A DNA stretch of 64,000 bases, from assembly GCF_037975245.1 (NCBI RefSeq), contig NC_092578.1, forward strand, positions 17,298,821-17,362,820, given 5' to 3'. Below, piece by piece: positions 38,895 through 52,542 of the stretch. The translations under genes were made by a program, and so were the position numbers. The notes below the pieces were generated by a model. That model was given only the letters and a program-made list of their open reading frames with translations. It did not search any database and was not told the DNA's origin. Numbering within the stretch: position 1 is the stretch's first letter; every line of letters starts with the position of its first letter. The stretch is from Apostichopus japonicus. Taxonomy: Eukaryota > Echinodermata > Holothuroidea > Aspidochirotida > Stichopodidae.

Positions 38895-39267
38895 AGGCAT
38901 TGAAGACTCGCCCCAAAACCGCGTGCGACCATCTGAAAAAAAGTTAACTTACTGTTGCTTGCAAGTGACGTTTTGTTCGTGTCGCTACAAAATGCAGACA
39001 GTAATGAAACGTGATACCTTGTTATCTTTAGCTGGACCTGAGATGTCCATTGCTGTATCGTATATCTGTGCCGTGGGTATTGACCGCAGCTGTATGTAGC
39101 CCACTGACTGTACACTATAGTGTCTAATTACCGACGGTAGCAAGCTGTGCATGTGTATTTTCTGGGATCGATGCATGGTGGTGTCTAACACTTCTGTTAC
39201 ACCTCATTCGAAACGAGGTCAGATTACCGGCATGAGACTTTTCTTTTTGCGCGAGTCTTCACACCCT
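38895..39267. mobile_element. TTAA-flanked MITE family 1, copy B
   Basis: 373 bp between TTAA sites at 38891-38894 and 39268-39271. Ends are AGGCATTGAAGACTCGC and GCGAGTCTTCACACCCT. No coding capacity. Confidence 0.82.
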
Positions 39268-40057
39268 TTAAATCTGTAATCCTGACGCGGACCACAGAAT
39301 GACTTCGCGTACAGTAGTACCAGGGAGTTGTTATGTTCCATAACAACTCCCTGGTAGTACCGTGTGCCACTAAACAACACAAGGCCGATGACACATAACT
39401 TCCTGTCACTCCTATATACTTGCATGCAGCGGGCATCCGTTAACTTTGTTATACACAGTTTATCCAGTTTCAACACTAATTAATATTACAGGAATTAGTT
39501 TGATCGCGCCTCACTTCCGTTATATATGAGACCACTGTGTGAGGTTACAACCTATGGTTGGTTGCGCAGACGAATTTGTAAAGTCAATGCCCGCCATATT
39601 TCCTTTGAAAATACATATCCTACCTATAATGACACACTGGAATTGCTTTGTTGCTAAATTGCATCGTTAAGGTATTATAAAAGAAAGGTAAACATGATAT
39701 TATGATAAAAAGGTAAACAACATATTATATATCAAGATGTTAAGAAAATTACTCTCTTTTTTTTTGTGCATGTTTGTTTGTTATTTCGGTGTTTTACCTT
39801 GTTGTTTTTCCCCAGCTTATTCAAGAACCTGGTTTGCTCTTTTGAATGCCAGTATATGTGTACGTATGGGCAAACAACCGAACATCGAATATTTCTAATG
39901 CCTTTAAGTACATCCGATATATTGCGCATTAAAAATGGTAGCATTTTAGGTCATCATGACGTCAGAATGGTTAAGGTACACTCTTGACCAAAGGATTTCT
40001 TTGGTTCAGTTTGCAGCATTTAATGGAAAACGATTATGAAATATTACTAAATGAGTT

Positions 40058-40751
40058 ACATATATACCGGTATGAGCTACACGATACATTACGTACATAT
40101 ACCGGTATGAGCTACACAATACATTACGTACATATACCGGTATGAGCTACACAATACATTACGTACATATACCGGTATGAGTACACAATACATTACATAC
40201 ATATACCGGTATGAGCTACACAATACATTACTTACATATACCGGTATGAGTACACAATACATTACATACATATACCGGTATGAGCTACACGATACATTAC
40301 GTACATATACCGGTATGAGCTACACAATACATTACGTACATATACCGGTATGAGCTACACGAAACATTACGTACATATACCGGTATGAGCTACACAATAC
40401 ATTACGTAAATATACCGGTATGAGCTACACAATGCATTACGTACATACACCGGTATGAGCTACACAATACATTACGTACATATACCGGTATGAGCTACAC
40501 AATGCATTACGTACATACACCGGTATGAGCTACACAATACATTACGTACATATACCGGTATGAGCTACACAATACATTACGTACATATACCGGTATGAGC
40601 TACACAATACATTACATACACCGGTATGAGCTACACGATACATTACGTACATATACCGGTATGAGCTACACGATACATTACGTACATATACCGGTATGAG
40701 CTACACAATACATTACGTACATATACCGGTAGGAGCTACACCATGTATTAC
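40058..40751. repeat. 35-bp tandem satellite
   Basis: About 19-20 head-to-tail units of 35 bp (start ACATATACCGGTATGAGC, end TACACAATACATTACGT). Most units differ by one or two bases; a few have 1-bp deletions, and one unit is shortened. Each unit contains the palindrome TACCGGTA. There are no variable spacers, so this is not a CRISPR-like array. Confidence 0.93.
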
Positions 40752-42349
40752 GTTTCCTTTTAATTTCTGAACAATTCTTGATGTAGATGCTGCACAACTG
40801 GCAACAGACCTGTACATAGTACATAGTTGTAATTGATAACATTCCATGGGTGTCTCCCTCCGTCTATTACATACGGTACATTGTCTTACATAGACACCAG
40901 GAATTACATCATAGGTTAATTTAGCACAAACCAGAAAACGGCAAGGAAAATGTTTCAAGAGAAATTCGGCTTTGCATATTATCGAAAATAGCACCTTAAC
41001 CTGATCAAAATACGTGTCCGTTCCTTGGGCCAGCCATATATCTTATACTGAGGTAACACACGCTCACGCAATCATAGCCTTAGCTATTCCATTTTGCCAT
41101 AGGCCTATCTCCTACCTCATCAAAAACCCCGCCTTCTTTTCTTTTTTATATATATATATTTTTTTACATTCAACAGGCCAGATTTTAGTTCACAAGATAA
41201 CCTCACTTGGCCCCAACAATGTCTCCTTGTCTATTGATCTAAAAGTGTTTACATAATAAGTGATCTAAAAATATACCATTTATACGTCTGGTTAGTTATA
41301 TCTTTAAGTTACCCCAGAATGATCAACAGTGGTGTCTTTTATACTAATCGATTTGACAGGATCCAATTCAGCCTTTTACATTAAAGATTAAATCGACATT
41401 TGCTATAATTATCTGTTTCAAATGTTTTCTTTCTTATTTAACATCTTTAGCAGTCATGATATATGAATATCTTTACCTGTGGTTATCGCGGCTTTCGACC
41501 CAGACGCGCTGGGTGAATGGTCGCTCTATCTATCAGATGTTAACATCACTTTTTACGCTGGTTCAGTCATAATCCCACGAGAAGGCTTCTGCCAGTCTGT
41601 TGCGCTTCTTTTGTATTTGTATTTTATTTGTATTTTATTTTTAATTCAATTTTGATCAGTTTTCAATATTTTTATATTCTGAATATCGAATACTGTATCA
41701 ATACAGTTTTAATCACCTTTGACTACAAATAATGACGTCAAGAATTAAGAAAAATTCCTCCCTTGAAATTCTTGCACTTTCGTCATGTGATTTATACTAT
41801 AGTTCTATAACACCTCCCTGATACCTTAAGAAATACTCTCCCCACCCCACACCCTCACCATCTTCTCTCTCTTTTCATCACCCCCCCCCTCCGTCTCCCC
41901 CATTATATATCATGTCCAAAAATATTATGTTGAGAAGTCCAATAATGATCACTTCATCGATGCTAAACCAGCAACAGATATTTTCACTGTCACTTTGAAA
42001 TCTAAGTTTGCGAGAAGTTTAACACTCTGTCTAACATCAGATAATTAGGCCAATATTATACCACGTTGGAATTTTATCTGCAAATGTAGCTTTATAAATT
42101 TAAGGAGGGCCACCGCTAATCATGACCTTCAAGTAGGTCACTGGAACATCAACAGTCGATGGAGACTCGATTTTCAAACCCGCAAAGGAATCCAACAAAC
42201 TGTGGTAATTAGGTCATTCGGTGCCTGAGCAGCGTGACCATTATCGGGGACGACTTGACTGTGATTCGGGTCTTCATTTGTTGCTCTAGTAAACCCTTCC
42301 GTTGTTGTGGTTACCCAGGTCTCGAAAAGGGCTATTCACAACATGGAGG
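40752..42349. other. Intergenic, no gene seen
   Basis: AT-rich between the satellite and the LINE relic. A short direct repeat TTTGTATTT occurs near 41612-41640. Confidence 0.5.
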
Positions 42350-43115
42350 TTATAAATAGTCTAGTTTAGTTAAGTAGAAAAAAAGGATCAGGAGGGACAC
42401 TCAAGTCCCCATCAAGGACCCTATAGGAGAGGGGGGGGGGGACTGAAGACACAAACACTCAGACCCGATTACAATGCTTAAAGTGCTTGTCCAAAGCATT
42501 CTTAAACCCATTCACACTACTTGTAAGCACAACTTTCTCAGGTAAACCGTTCCAATCATTAACAACCCTATTAGAAAAAAAAGGTGTACCGAATATTAAT
42601 CCTACTTTGTGACTTTTGGAGTTTAAGACAATGACCTCTGGTGCAACTACTATTAGCAAACATGAAAAAGTCAGTGAAGGATAATTTGTCAAAACCATAC
42701 ACAATCTTGAAAACCGGATGAATCAAGTCACCACGTAACCTCCTAAGCTCCAGTGTGGTGAGATTCAACAGTTGTAACCGCCTATTATAAGGAACACTCT
42801 TTAATCATCCTAGTAGCATTCCTCTGGACCTTCTCGAGTACTTCCTTATCCTTAGCAAAATATGGGTTCCAAGCCAGCACAGCATACTCTAGATGAGGCC
42901 TAAGTTAACCAACTGCTTGTAAAACCTAACAACTATGTCATCTTTCAGAAAACTGAAGTTCCTCTTGATCATACCTAAAACCCTATTACCTCTTTTAGCA
43001 GCTTCGAGACAATGTTTAGAAGGTTACAGAGATGAGTCAATGTTGATACCTAGGTCTCTTTCGTCTAAGACCTCCTGTTTTATGGGGCACATCAAATAGA
43101 ATCCATAAGTAAGTG
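42350..43115 (-). pseudogene. Decayed LINE reverse transcriptase C-terminal fragment
   Basis: Minus-strand translation in shifting frames gives the end of a non-LTR retrotransposon polymerase. Order: DERDLGINIDSS, KRGNRVLGMIKRNFSFLKDD, RPHLEYAVLAWNPYFAKDKEVLEKVQRNATRMI, LRRLRGDLIHPVFKIVYGFD, and SNRVVNDWNGLPEKVV...FKNALDKHF. Stops and frameshifts separate these blocks, and no catalytic YADD region is present, so this is a 5'-truncated dead copy. The style resembles Jockey/CR1-type LINEs, but the clade is not settled. Confidence 0.8.
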
Positions 43116-43185
43116 CAGCACGATTAAAGAATCAATTCCAATATGTATAGTTGTATACTATTTTGGGTGTTGTTATGTGGGGGGA

Positions 43186-43551
43186 ATTCCGCGAGACCGA
43201 AGGTCCGCGAGACCGAAATTGAAAAAAGGTCCGCGAGACCGAAATTGAAAAAGGTCCGCGAGACCGAAATTGAAAAAAGGTCCGCGAGACCGAAATTGAA
43301 TAAAGGTCCGCGAGACCGAAATTGAATAAAGGTCCGCGAGACCGAAGTTGAAAAAAGGTCAGCGAGACCGAAATTGAAAAAAGGTCCGCGAGACCGAAAT
43401 TACAAAAAGGTCCGCGAGACCGAAATTGAAAAAAAGGTCCGCGAGACCGAAATTGAAAAAAGGTCCGCGAGACCGAAATTGAAAATCGGTCTCGCGGACC
43501 TTTTTTTTCATTTCGGTCTCGCGGACCTTCGGTCTCGTGGACTGTAATCGT
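43186..43551. repeat. 26-bp GC-rich tandem array ending in inverted units
   Basis: About a dozen direct units, core GGTCCGCGAGACCGAAATTG followed by a short A-run. From 43486 the sequence flips to inverted units (CGGTCTCGCGGACC twice, then GGTCTCGTGG). Each core is itself partly palindromic. CpG density is high against an AT-rich neighbourhood. Confidence 0.9.
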
Positions 43552-44949
43552 TATGTGTACCGACGCATTGAGTAAGTTATATGAACTATAGTTCTATCAG
43601 ATAGAATTTGACTCACTCATGATCGATCTTACTCAGTCTGGTAGCCGTAGGCTCCTACGGGTTCGTGAAAAACTGGGACCAGTGAGAGCAAAGGAGTCCG
43701 CAGTAGCGGGGGGGGGGGGGTTCCATGGGGTTTTGTGAAAGTCGAAGAGTCTGTTAACACCGTTGACTGACTTATATACGTTGTAAATACAGTCAAAAGA
43801 AGTATGAGATTGACAACTCGGGGCCAAGAATATTGATATTTTCCTGACCTTAGACACAATCATGTTGGAGGTCATGCTTGGTGATGTGACCAAATGTACG
43901 TGGGTGGAATAAGAGCAGAAAAATGAACAGGTATTAGATCGATTCATATACAGTCTTGCTTTTATCTAAGAAAATTCACTCAAGGAAGAACCTAGGCACG
44001 AAAAGAAAACCAAAACGACTTATCCGCTCTCAATTCCGTGTGATCGTCAGATGTGTATCACAGTACCGCACCTACAAAGGGAACATAATGCTATACATGA
44101 TCTTAGCCAAAAAAAGACACTTTATGACGAGGAAAGTATGCCCGTTTCCTTAAGTCTTAGAGTAATAATGATTCATTTCAAGGTCGAAGCAGTATTTAGA
44201 ACATGATCTGTAACGTATTATATGCATCCGACAGTGAATCATTTACCCCGTTTATTCTGAAGTTTTCGTTTGGAACATGTCGTGGCATTAATATTTTATT
44301 AACTTTATGATATAGTAAGAGAATATGTATGATACCGTACATACATGCATTGATGCTAATATCGAACCAGGAAGGAAATTTGTTTTTAGAGTACTGCACG
44401 TCATTGGAACGTGTCAATCAAATCAACAATTTTACCGTTTTTTGTTTCAATAGATTTAAGTTATCATTACAACTGCAGCGATATTTAATAGTTCACACTG
44501 CTCTGACATCCCGTTCGTTACTTTACACTGAGTAAACTGACTAACGTTAACAACGGTAATAGATTTTTGAAGCTTAGGCCTATATATCAGCCTAACGTAC
44601 GTTATTTGATTACACTCCTATAAGCAAACAATCCATTTGTGCAATCATTACAGACAAAACAAAAGTCATTTTGCTGTTGTCCAGAAAATATCTACTATAC
44701 AAGAAAAGGACAGAGATCTGTTCCCAACTTGAAGTGAATTATTGATGAGAATTCTACTCATGTCGAGGTCATCTTTTCAGCCTCCTCGCTACAGCTTTTT
44801 GTTTAGGTATAAACAATTCAACAGTCGGCATCAGTTTACATATAAGCTGATGAAATATTTAAATAGTCGAGATTCCATCCTTCCGTTCTGCAGCAAGCAA
44901 GAATGTACTAGGATCGCTTCTCGGCCCAATTGGCTTTGATCATGTGTAG
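43552..44949. other. Intergenic, no gene seen
   Basis: Poly-G at 43709-43720. Open frames here match no family I know. Confidence 0.5.
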
Positions 44950-45105
44950 CATTATGTACCCCTCCTAGAGGAACCGTGACATATACACACCTGAAGATGA
45001 TAACACAGTCACAGTCTCCATGCAAGGAGACTGGGGTTGAGAGCGGTTCAGTCGTTCGGTTGTTTGGTTGTTCGTGCCCATGTTCTTTCTTGGGTGACTT
45101 TTCTT
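44950..45105 (-). repeat. Dispersed repeat, copy 2
   Basis: Inverted relative of 27225-27400 with small gaps. No terminal repeats recognised. Confidence 0.6.
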
Positions 45106-45166
45106 CAAAAGTACTACTTTGCTTTTATAAGTGATATTGTTTTATATCTATAAAAAAAAACTTTAA

Positions 45167-45578
45167 AGGCATTGAGAGGACTCGCCCCAAACCGCGTGTG
45201 CCGCCCTCTGAAAAAAAGTTAACTTTCCGTTGTTTGAAAGTGAAGTTTTTTTCTTGTCGCTACAAAATGCAGAAAGTAATGAAACGTGATACCTTGTTAT
45301 CTTTCATCTAGACTTGAGATCTGGGCGTTGTTATGGAAACCATACCAACACCCTACTGAGATGTCCATCGCTGCTATGTACACTGTGTTGTGTGTATTGA
45401 CCGTAGCTGCATGTACTGACTGTACACTAGTGTCTACTTACCGACGGTAGCAAGATGTGCGTGTGTGTATTTGCTGGGATCGATGGTGGTGTCTATCACT
45501 TCTGTTACACCTCCTTCGAAACCGTTAGGTCAGATTACCGGCATCAGACGTTTCTTTGTACACGAGTCTTCAATGCCT
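45167..45578. mobile_element. TTAA-flanked MITE family 1, copy C (longer)
   Basis: 412 bp between TTAA at 45163-45166 and 45579-45582, with ends AGGCATTGAGAGGACTCGC and CGAGTCTTCAATGCCT. Compared with the sister copies it carries some 40 extra bases around 45310-45358 (GGCGTTGTTATGGAAACC). These are either an insertion here or a stretch lost from the others. Confidence 0.8.
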
Positions 45579-45582
45579 TTAA

Positions 45583-47063
45583 TCCCCGAGAATTTTGCTC
45601 ATGATATAGGCCTATAGGTCTTTATCCAGATGTCAAAACGGCTGATATATCACGGTTACTACACATACCACTTGGACAGCTCCGTGCATGTGTACTTTTT
45701 CGCCTTTCCGATGATCCTATACAAATTTGTATCATATAACATTTCAGAGATTTCGCTCGTGATGTTTAGGCCTACCGTACGCCCGCTTGTCAAGAACGGC
45801 TTCATTATTAAAGTAAGTATAGCTTACGCATAGCACTCGGTCTATCTTCTCACGATCAAGAAAACGCATGCCAAGCGATAGTAATGGAAACCATAGTCTC
45901 AAAAATAGCACCACCCCGATTCAGCTCGGTGAGTTTTATCAAGACAGAAGGAGATTTACCCGGTCGACAGCGGACAACCCAACCGAATGTAGTTTTATTT
46001 AGGTTCTCCGAATCAGAGCTTAGCAATAGATAATTATGGAATACATACCGATATAGATAATTATGGGATACATACCGAACAATTTATACTATACTGCATT
46101 ATACGCGATGTTATACTGTATATATAGATATATATATATTGATATACATATCACATGCAGAAATTACACAGTGTTACGTACAATGAAATGTCATTGTTAA
46201 AACCATATCCCTTATTCAACCACAGGGTATAGACGGGTACTGTACCCTTAATACGTAACACAAATAGGTTTAAATCTCTTGAATAAAGTGTAAGATATAA
46301 ATATATATATACATATATATATAATAATAACCCCGTAAATATCTGCAGGAAATAAATCAGTTTTATACATAACATGGATCGTGACTAGTTAATTGTTATA
46401 CATACCTATATCCGTATAGATAATATTGTGACAGCATACGGTTGACTTGCTAAGCTATGCATAAATCCCTTGGATTGAAAAGTTCACACTGACAAAGACG
46501 CGGGAAAATGCAGATGGAAAAGTAAAATCAAATAGAAGTCAGAATCCTACTCCCCCGCTGGCAGCATAAACTGCTTGGTATACCAAAAGCGGACGAATTC
46601 ACAATGAGAGCTATGTTTAGCAAAAGAATACAAGTCGTGTTTTGATTACTGTTAATGTTTGATGGAAAAAACAACAAATTTCCCACGAAACCGCTGAATT
46701 TCCTTGAGAGGTCAACCGGTTGGGAAGTAATGGAGACTACACATGCAGTAACCAAATGCAGCTCCGTACACTAACCTTTCAGAATCACGAATCGAAAACA
46801 GGAACTGACTGTAACACTTATTCCAGGTTGTTTTTTTTTTTTTGTCGAGTTAAATATAAGTCAATCGTGTATATGTGTATGTTTTCCGTTAGGCTATATT
46901 GACCATATTTACCGGACAGGTGAGTTCATGTGGATTAAATGGTTGTTGAACGATAAAAACTTTAAGTTTCAACTTAAAGGAGACATCAACCTTCTGTTTT
47001 TGTTTTTGTAAAGGAAAGAAACGTCTGCTTAAGACATAAATCTAACAAACATTTACTACCATA
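45583..47063. other. Intergenic, no gene seen
   Basis: Small tandem repeat GATAATTATGG(A/G)ATACATACCGA at 46028-46079 and short TA tracts near 46110 and 46300. Confidence 0.5.
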
Positions 47064-47180
47064 TGAAAACTACATACATACATACATACATACGTGCACA
47101 CATACATACATACATACATACACACATACGTGCACACACACCCACACATACGTGGATACATATATACACATATGTATGTT
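47064..47180 (+). repeat. (ACAT)n/(CA)n microsatellite
   Basis: Mixed ACAT, CACA and TACG units continuing on the other side of the truncated SINE (47386-47440); probably the SINE insertion target. Confidence 0.9.
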
Positions 47181-47183
47181 TGT

Positions 47184-47385
47184 ATGTATTTTAGATCCTC
47201 CTGCAAGCAGGAACTCGCGAAAAAGCCTCATTGGCTCTTCAAAGCCGCAAGCTGACCGAAGTCAGTCTCCTAGATTCATATTTTACGTCCATGATTTTGA
47301 ATTGTCAATTGTCAACAACTATGTAACTGGACGACATACATTAATCTTGGAGTGACTCGAACCGGGGACCTTATGATTTTAAGGC
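47184..47385 (-). mobile_element. tRNA-derived SINE, family 1, head-truncated copy
   Basis: It has the same body as 14483-14711 (GATCCTCCTGCAAGCAGGAA read on plus) and retains the B box region (CTCGAACCGG on plus). It stops before the A box and is embedded in a CACA/CATA microsatellite on both sides. Confidence 0.7.
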
Positions 47386-47440
47386 ATACACACATGCACG
47401 CACCCACGCACACATACACGCATACATACGTTCACGCATA

Positions 47441-50400
47441 CGCCAACTGATGTACCGATATGAGAGTTAATCCAAAGGTACAGTGTACTATATGTTGACA
47501 AATGACACTAATAAGCATATACACGACTCAGACCTATGTGTCATTCAGTGCATAACATTAGGTCATCGTTTCACCAGCCATTTCCTCTACAATTGATCGA
47601 TTTTATTTTTGCTAATGATTACTCGAGGTTTTAAAAAGTCAATTAAAAGGTCAATGCAACCTGTTGCAAGGTCTTTCTGCCAGTAACAATACTTTCATTT
47701 TCATATAACCCTAATCGTTAAAATCCAACATTTCCTCCTTTATACTATACAGTGAATCAAGTTGCCTAACAAAGTGTGTAGGCGGAGCAACTCATTAGTG
47801 TTACAAGAGGCTTAGAGGTGGATTGACAGGTGAATTTACGAAAACAAAAAACCCAAAATTTATGTTATTGAACGGAACCGCTGAGCATTTGATTCCTTTC
47901 GGAGAAATATCACAGTCACAAAAGATTAGATACGATTTGATTTTTTTGTTGTTAGACAATAAAGAATTGGATTAAATCAGAGATAAACAATCTAAATTCG
48001 AAGTGTACCAGATGTCAATCAATTATTGAACGTGAAGGACCAGTAGGGGGTTCCTTTTGTGGGCTTTCAAAATAACTGACACAAGCCAAGGTTCCTGTTC
48101 CATCGATATACAAGTTTAGCCTGCCTTAAAGACTAACTATGGAGACTTTTCCATGAACATAAAATCCCACCATTTTGCCTGTACGTAATCCTTAACTCAC
48201 TCTAATTACATTGCTGTAATTAACTTTACCAATTTCGGACGTTAAATACGTGAAAAATGGGAATAAAAGTCAGCTTTTTAGGAAACCTATTTCAGACATT
48301 CCTGAAACATTCCTAAGACATCAGGTGACCATGTGACATCACCTTTGGTATACCGCACTCACAACAATAATTTTTAAGTGTGTAAAGTTGTATACTTGAG
48401 CTGCCAAAAACATCAACGATATTACCCCCTTTTCCCCGAATGAAATCACTATACGGAGAAAGACGGAGAGACAGAGACAGAAATAATAATTGTGTTTCTT
48501 CCTCTGTTCTCGTCTCATTTTGCCTCGTCAAATTCCCATACTCAAAAAAAATATGGGAATCACGGAATCATATACGAGATTTAGTAATAATTTGCTTAAT
48601 ATCTTCATAAATTTGACAAGCATTTTGTCAGACTGAAAATAACGTATATTGTTGTACGTTTTTGTAACATCGAGTTTCCATTAAAAAATATGTACCAGCA
48701 ACCCAACCCCAACACTTCTCCTAAATTGATCCAAGATTGATAAAACTTTTCAAAAGTAATCTTCTGGTAGGTTTTTTGTCGCCATCCGAATAATTCTTGG
48801 ACGTTCGTGAAATTTCAATTCGTCAATTAAGTGTGTTAGTCAGATAAACCTCTGATTTAAGGGTGGCAACTGGCAACATAATAGCGTACTGTACGGTACT
48901 TATATTGAAAGCTTGAGTATATGAGTGACTATTATTTAATAACTAATTTCTAGCATGTTTTGATGACAATGCCGATGCCCTTTGACCTTCTCAACTGTTG
49001 ACAGTCGTGTCAATTTGTTTGCGCTGGATTTCGTCAACACTTCCTTTGAACATGGCCGCGCGCATTTCACAAAGTTTTTCTACACACACCAATTCGAGTA
49101 CCTTTCGCTCAATACGTTCAATCGAGCTATTTGCTAAACTCGCTCTACCCACTTCAAACGCTTTTTAACAAACACCCCCAAACTTTAATTTGCACGAGCA
49201 TGAAGCCTCGTCTTGTTTTGTACCGCTAAGGGCTCCGGCAGCATGAAAATAAAATCTCGAGAAAATGCTTTAGTTTAGACTTGTGTTTGCTATATACAGG
49301 AGGCACAAAGGTGGGAAGTTGGCGATTTGGAGGGTCATTTTTGGTTCTTACTTGGAATGGGAAAAAGAAATCGGAAATAAGACATCAGAAATCTGGTGAG
49401 ATTGAAGAGATATTTGGAAATGTCTGAAAGAGAATGACCAGAATATCCGGCAAGTTTTAAGATATCTCATTCGAAAAAAAAAAATTGTTTACCCTCACAA
49501 ATGAACATGCGACGCATCGAATTCACAAAGAAAACAAAGTAACGTATATTAGACAATATAAGTGTATATAAGACATTGCCTTTTGCGATGTTTTCGCCCC
49601 CTCTCCCCCACCCCCCATATTTTATGAGTACCAATATACGAGAACTCGGGTACGAGTACAAATTCATGCTGAGCGAGTACAGGTAACTATATCCTAGAGT
49701 ACGAGTCAGGTATATCGTATAACCTTAATCTGACATATCCGATTCTATTAGAGTGTGGACAGTATGTCCGAGTACACCCATTATCTATTATACAACCGAT
49801 GACATTTCCCTTTATTCTAACCCTTTGTCTGGATAACCGATGACTATTGTTCTCTATTGTTCGACAACCGGTGACAGGAATTTCTTTTGTCCCATGTCAC
49901 CAGTTTTGTGAGGCCTAGACATGTATGCACACATGTCCACGTTTATTTGATTTTAAACTTTTAAATATAAATATGATTTCAATGAGACAAACAAAAAAAT
50001 ATCCAATTATCACCATTGGTCTATATGAGAGAAATAACTGTGATGAAAAAATAGTTCAGGAATATTTATTCAATTCCGGTAGATATCGCAGGCTTAATAT
50101 TCACACACACACCCACGCACCCACACACACGCACACAAGCTTGACGACTTGAGTAAGTATAACATGACATCATCGAGTCACGTGTTTCTTGCCTCTCCCT
50201 TTTTTGTAAGATATTTTATTTATTTATTTCAAAGTTTTTTTTTCTGTAATAGAGATACATGTCTTTTGTAAACAACAAATCTGAAATATTGAAGCTCCTG
50301 ACATGACCTCAGTATAATGATGGCAATATTTAACAACTCTCTGCCTTGAAAATATGAAAAGAAAAACACAGAGAAAGTAAAAGATTTCAGATTTCGGGTA

Positions 50401-50918
50401 ATATTTATTTATTTTATTTTTCCACAAAAATACAAAGTGGAGGGAAGTCTTCCATAAAGCTTAAAAGCTTAACAATGTGGAAGACTGTTTTTTGTTTTTG
50501 TTTATTTTTTGTTTATTCATTTTTTCTTCTTTTTTTTAAAGATTTTTAACAGTTTTTTAATAGCAACACTAAATAATCGTATCACAGATGTACGAAATAA
50601 CCGGCCTACCAGACACAATTTTGGGTATCTCCCAAATTTGGAGCCAGATTTAATTTAGCTGTCAGAAGGAGTTATTTATATCACTTTAGGATCTCTGTCA
50701 TAATATGCTAAAGAAGATGAGGATTTGTGTCCACTTTAACGTTGACATAAGCTATATGTATACGTGCCAGTATGGATGTCATTGCAGGACAAAGTGTTAA
50801 ATCTAGTTTATAGTCCTATATGTGTATAGTAGGCCCATGCATAAATCTAATGTGTGTGAAACATTATATCGCATATCTATGTAGATATTTAAATCCAAGA
50901 TATGTTACCTGCATTTGA
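47441..50918. other. Intergenic, no gene seen
   Basis: Apart from a (CA)n tract at 50101-50140 and a degenerate GTACGAGT tract near 49620-49780, no structure was recognised. Confidence 0.5.
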
Positions 50919-50944
50919 ATATATATATAAATATATATGAGTAT

Positions 50945-51001
<57 letters not shown>
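50919..51001. repeat. (TA)n microsatellite
   Basis: Pure TA from about 50950 to 51000, with interrupted units before. Confidence 0.95.
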
Positions 51002-51003
<2 letters not shown>

Positions 51004-52486
51004 AATAATAAACATTGTTCAAACGTTGTATCAATATAGTGTATGTACATAACTTGACCCATCTCAATATCCACTTGTGGCTAGCCGCACAATGCATCTC
51101 TAGAGGTTTTAAACGACTTGTGGCTCTTTTACCAGAAATTTCCGTCTTGCCAAAACCAACCGTCGTGGTCTAACGACCGTGTTGTTCTATTTCTTAATTC
51201 TATACTTGCAAGTAGTTTAAATTTCCAAGAATACGATATCATTTCTGTCTTTTATGTCTCTGTTTTTAGTGCAAAAAGGATATTTTTTACCAACTAAATA
51301 CGGACAAATAAGACAAAGCTACAAAAGGGTCATGTGGACGCAAATAGTTCATTTGCTTTAGCTTACGAAATATGAGACATTTGATCCAAGAACGAAAAGG
51401 AAAGAAGACGACCAAAAAAAAACGGAGAGAGAGAAAACGAAATTCAGTGAAGAAATCTCCGAATGGAGTTGAACGACCGATGATATTGTTCGGCTCCTGT
51501 TTATAATTCGTGTAGAGTACTTTGGTTTGGTATCGATCGCATATCATATCGGTCGATGGCGTTGTAGGCTAAGGAGGCCTAACCACCAACAACCTCGGAG
51601 ACCTCGGAGCAATGGAATACTCGACAGATTGTAGTAAACAAATGAAGCGACTAATTACACAAAGCGACGATGCATGAAGAACGACAGGCCAGATAACCTT
51701 AAACAAGAGTTTATCCGATGAAATACTTGAAAGAAAAGATCGATAACTGATCCGAGATGTACTGGCTAGATTAAGCATGTCTGAGTGTAGACTTGTGACA
51801 AACAGCCGTTTGTTCTGTATGGACTTACCATCTCAGAGACTACCGTTACGTGAAATTCTCTGCCTTGGAACTAACGAGGGAGAAAAAAGCTATCAAGTCT
51901 TTAGAATAAGAGATAAGGAAAAACACAATTTAATGTTTGTATTCCACCCACACAAAGGAACCATGTATTTTGTTTCTATGTTTTTGTACGGGGTGGGGGG
52001 GGGGGAGAGAGATCAAGAGGTTCCCTATACCAACTGAACTTCTTTTAAAACGCACTGATTAAAGGTTATCAGTCAAATTTTGCCTCCGAATTCTAGCATC
52101 TCAGATTTGTTAAAAGCTTTCAAATGCAGTACTTTTCCCAGACTAAAAGGTGAGGCTTTCAAGATGAGCTAAATTTGACAATTACATTTCCTATACAGAG
52201 AGGAAGGAAAATGCAGGCTTGAGGATAAAGTAAAATTGTTCCGGTGAAAATTTATTTTTCCACCGATGAAAGAGGATCATATATATACGAATCCTGCAGT
52301 GGTGAAAGCAATTATCATTTCATTCAAACGCACCTTTATCGAGATAACAATATTTGACGTTGATACGTTATGTACCAACTTAAATGAACTTGAAGCAAAC
52401 AGGTGTGATGTCATAGGAGCGTTATGACAAACTTCTTTTGAATGTGTACCCCTCCCCCTACACACCCCTTATGTTTTGAGGTCTGA
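51002..52486. other. Intergenic, no gene assigned
   Basis: A diverged relative of the 2195-2580 element is near 52219-52430. An 86-codon plus-strand frame at 51777 has no recognisable domain and ends in a poly-G-derived glycine run. Confidence 0.4.
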
Positions 52487-52542
52487 GAGGAGGAAGAGGA
52501 GGAGGAGGAGAAGGAGCAGGAGCAGGAGGAGGAGGAGTAGGA
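52487..52542 (+). repeat. (GGA)n/(GCA) purine repeat
   Basis: GAGGAGGAGG with GCAGGA variants. Confidence 0.85.

Noticed and set aside
40058-40751. CRISPR-like array
   Set aside because: The units are contiguous 35-bp tandem copies with no unique spacers, in a eukaryotic genome.
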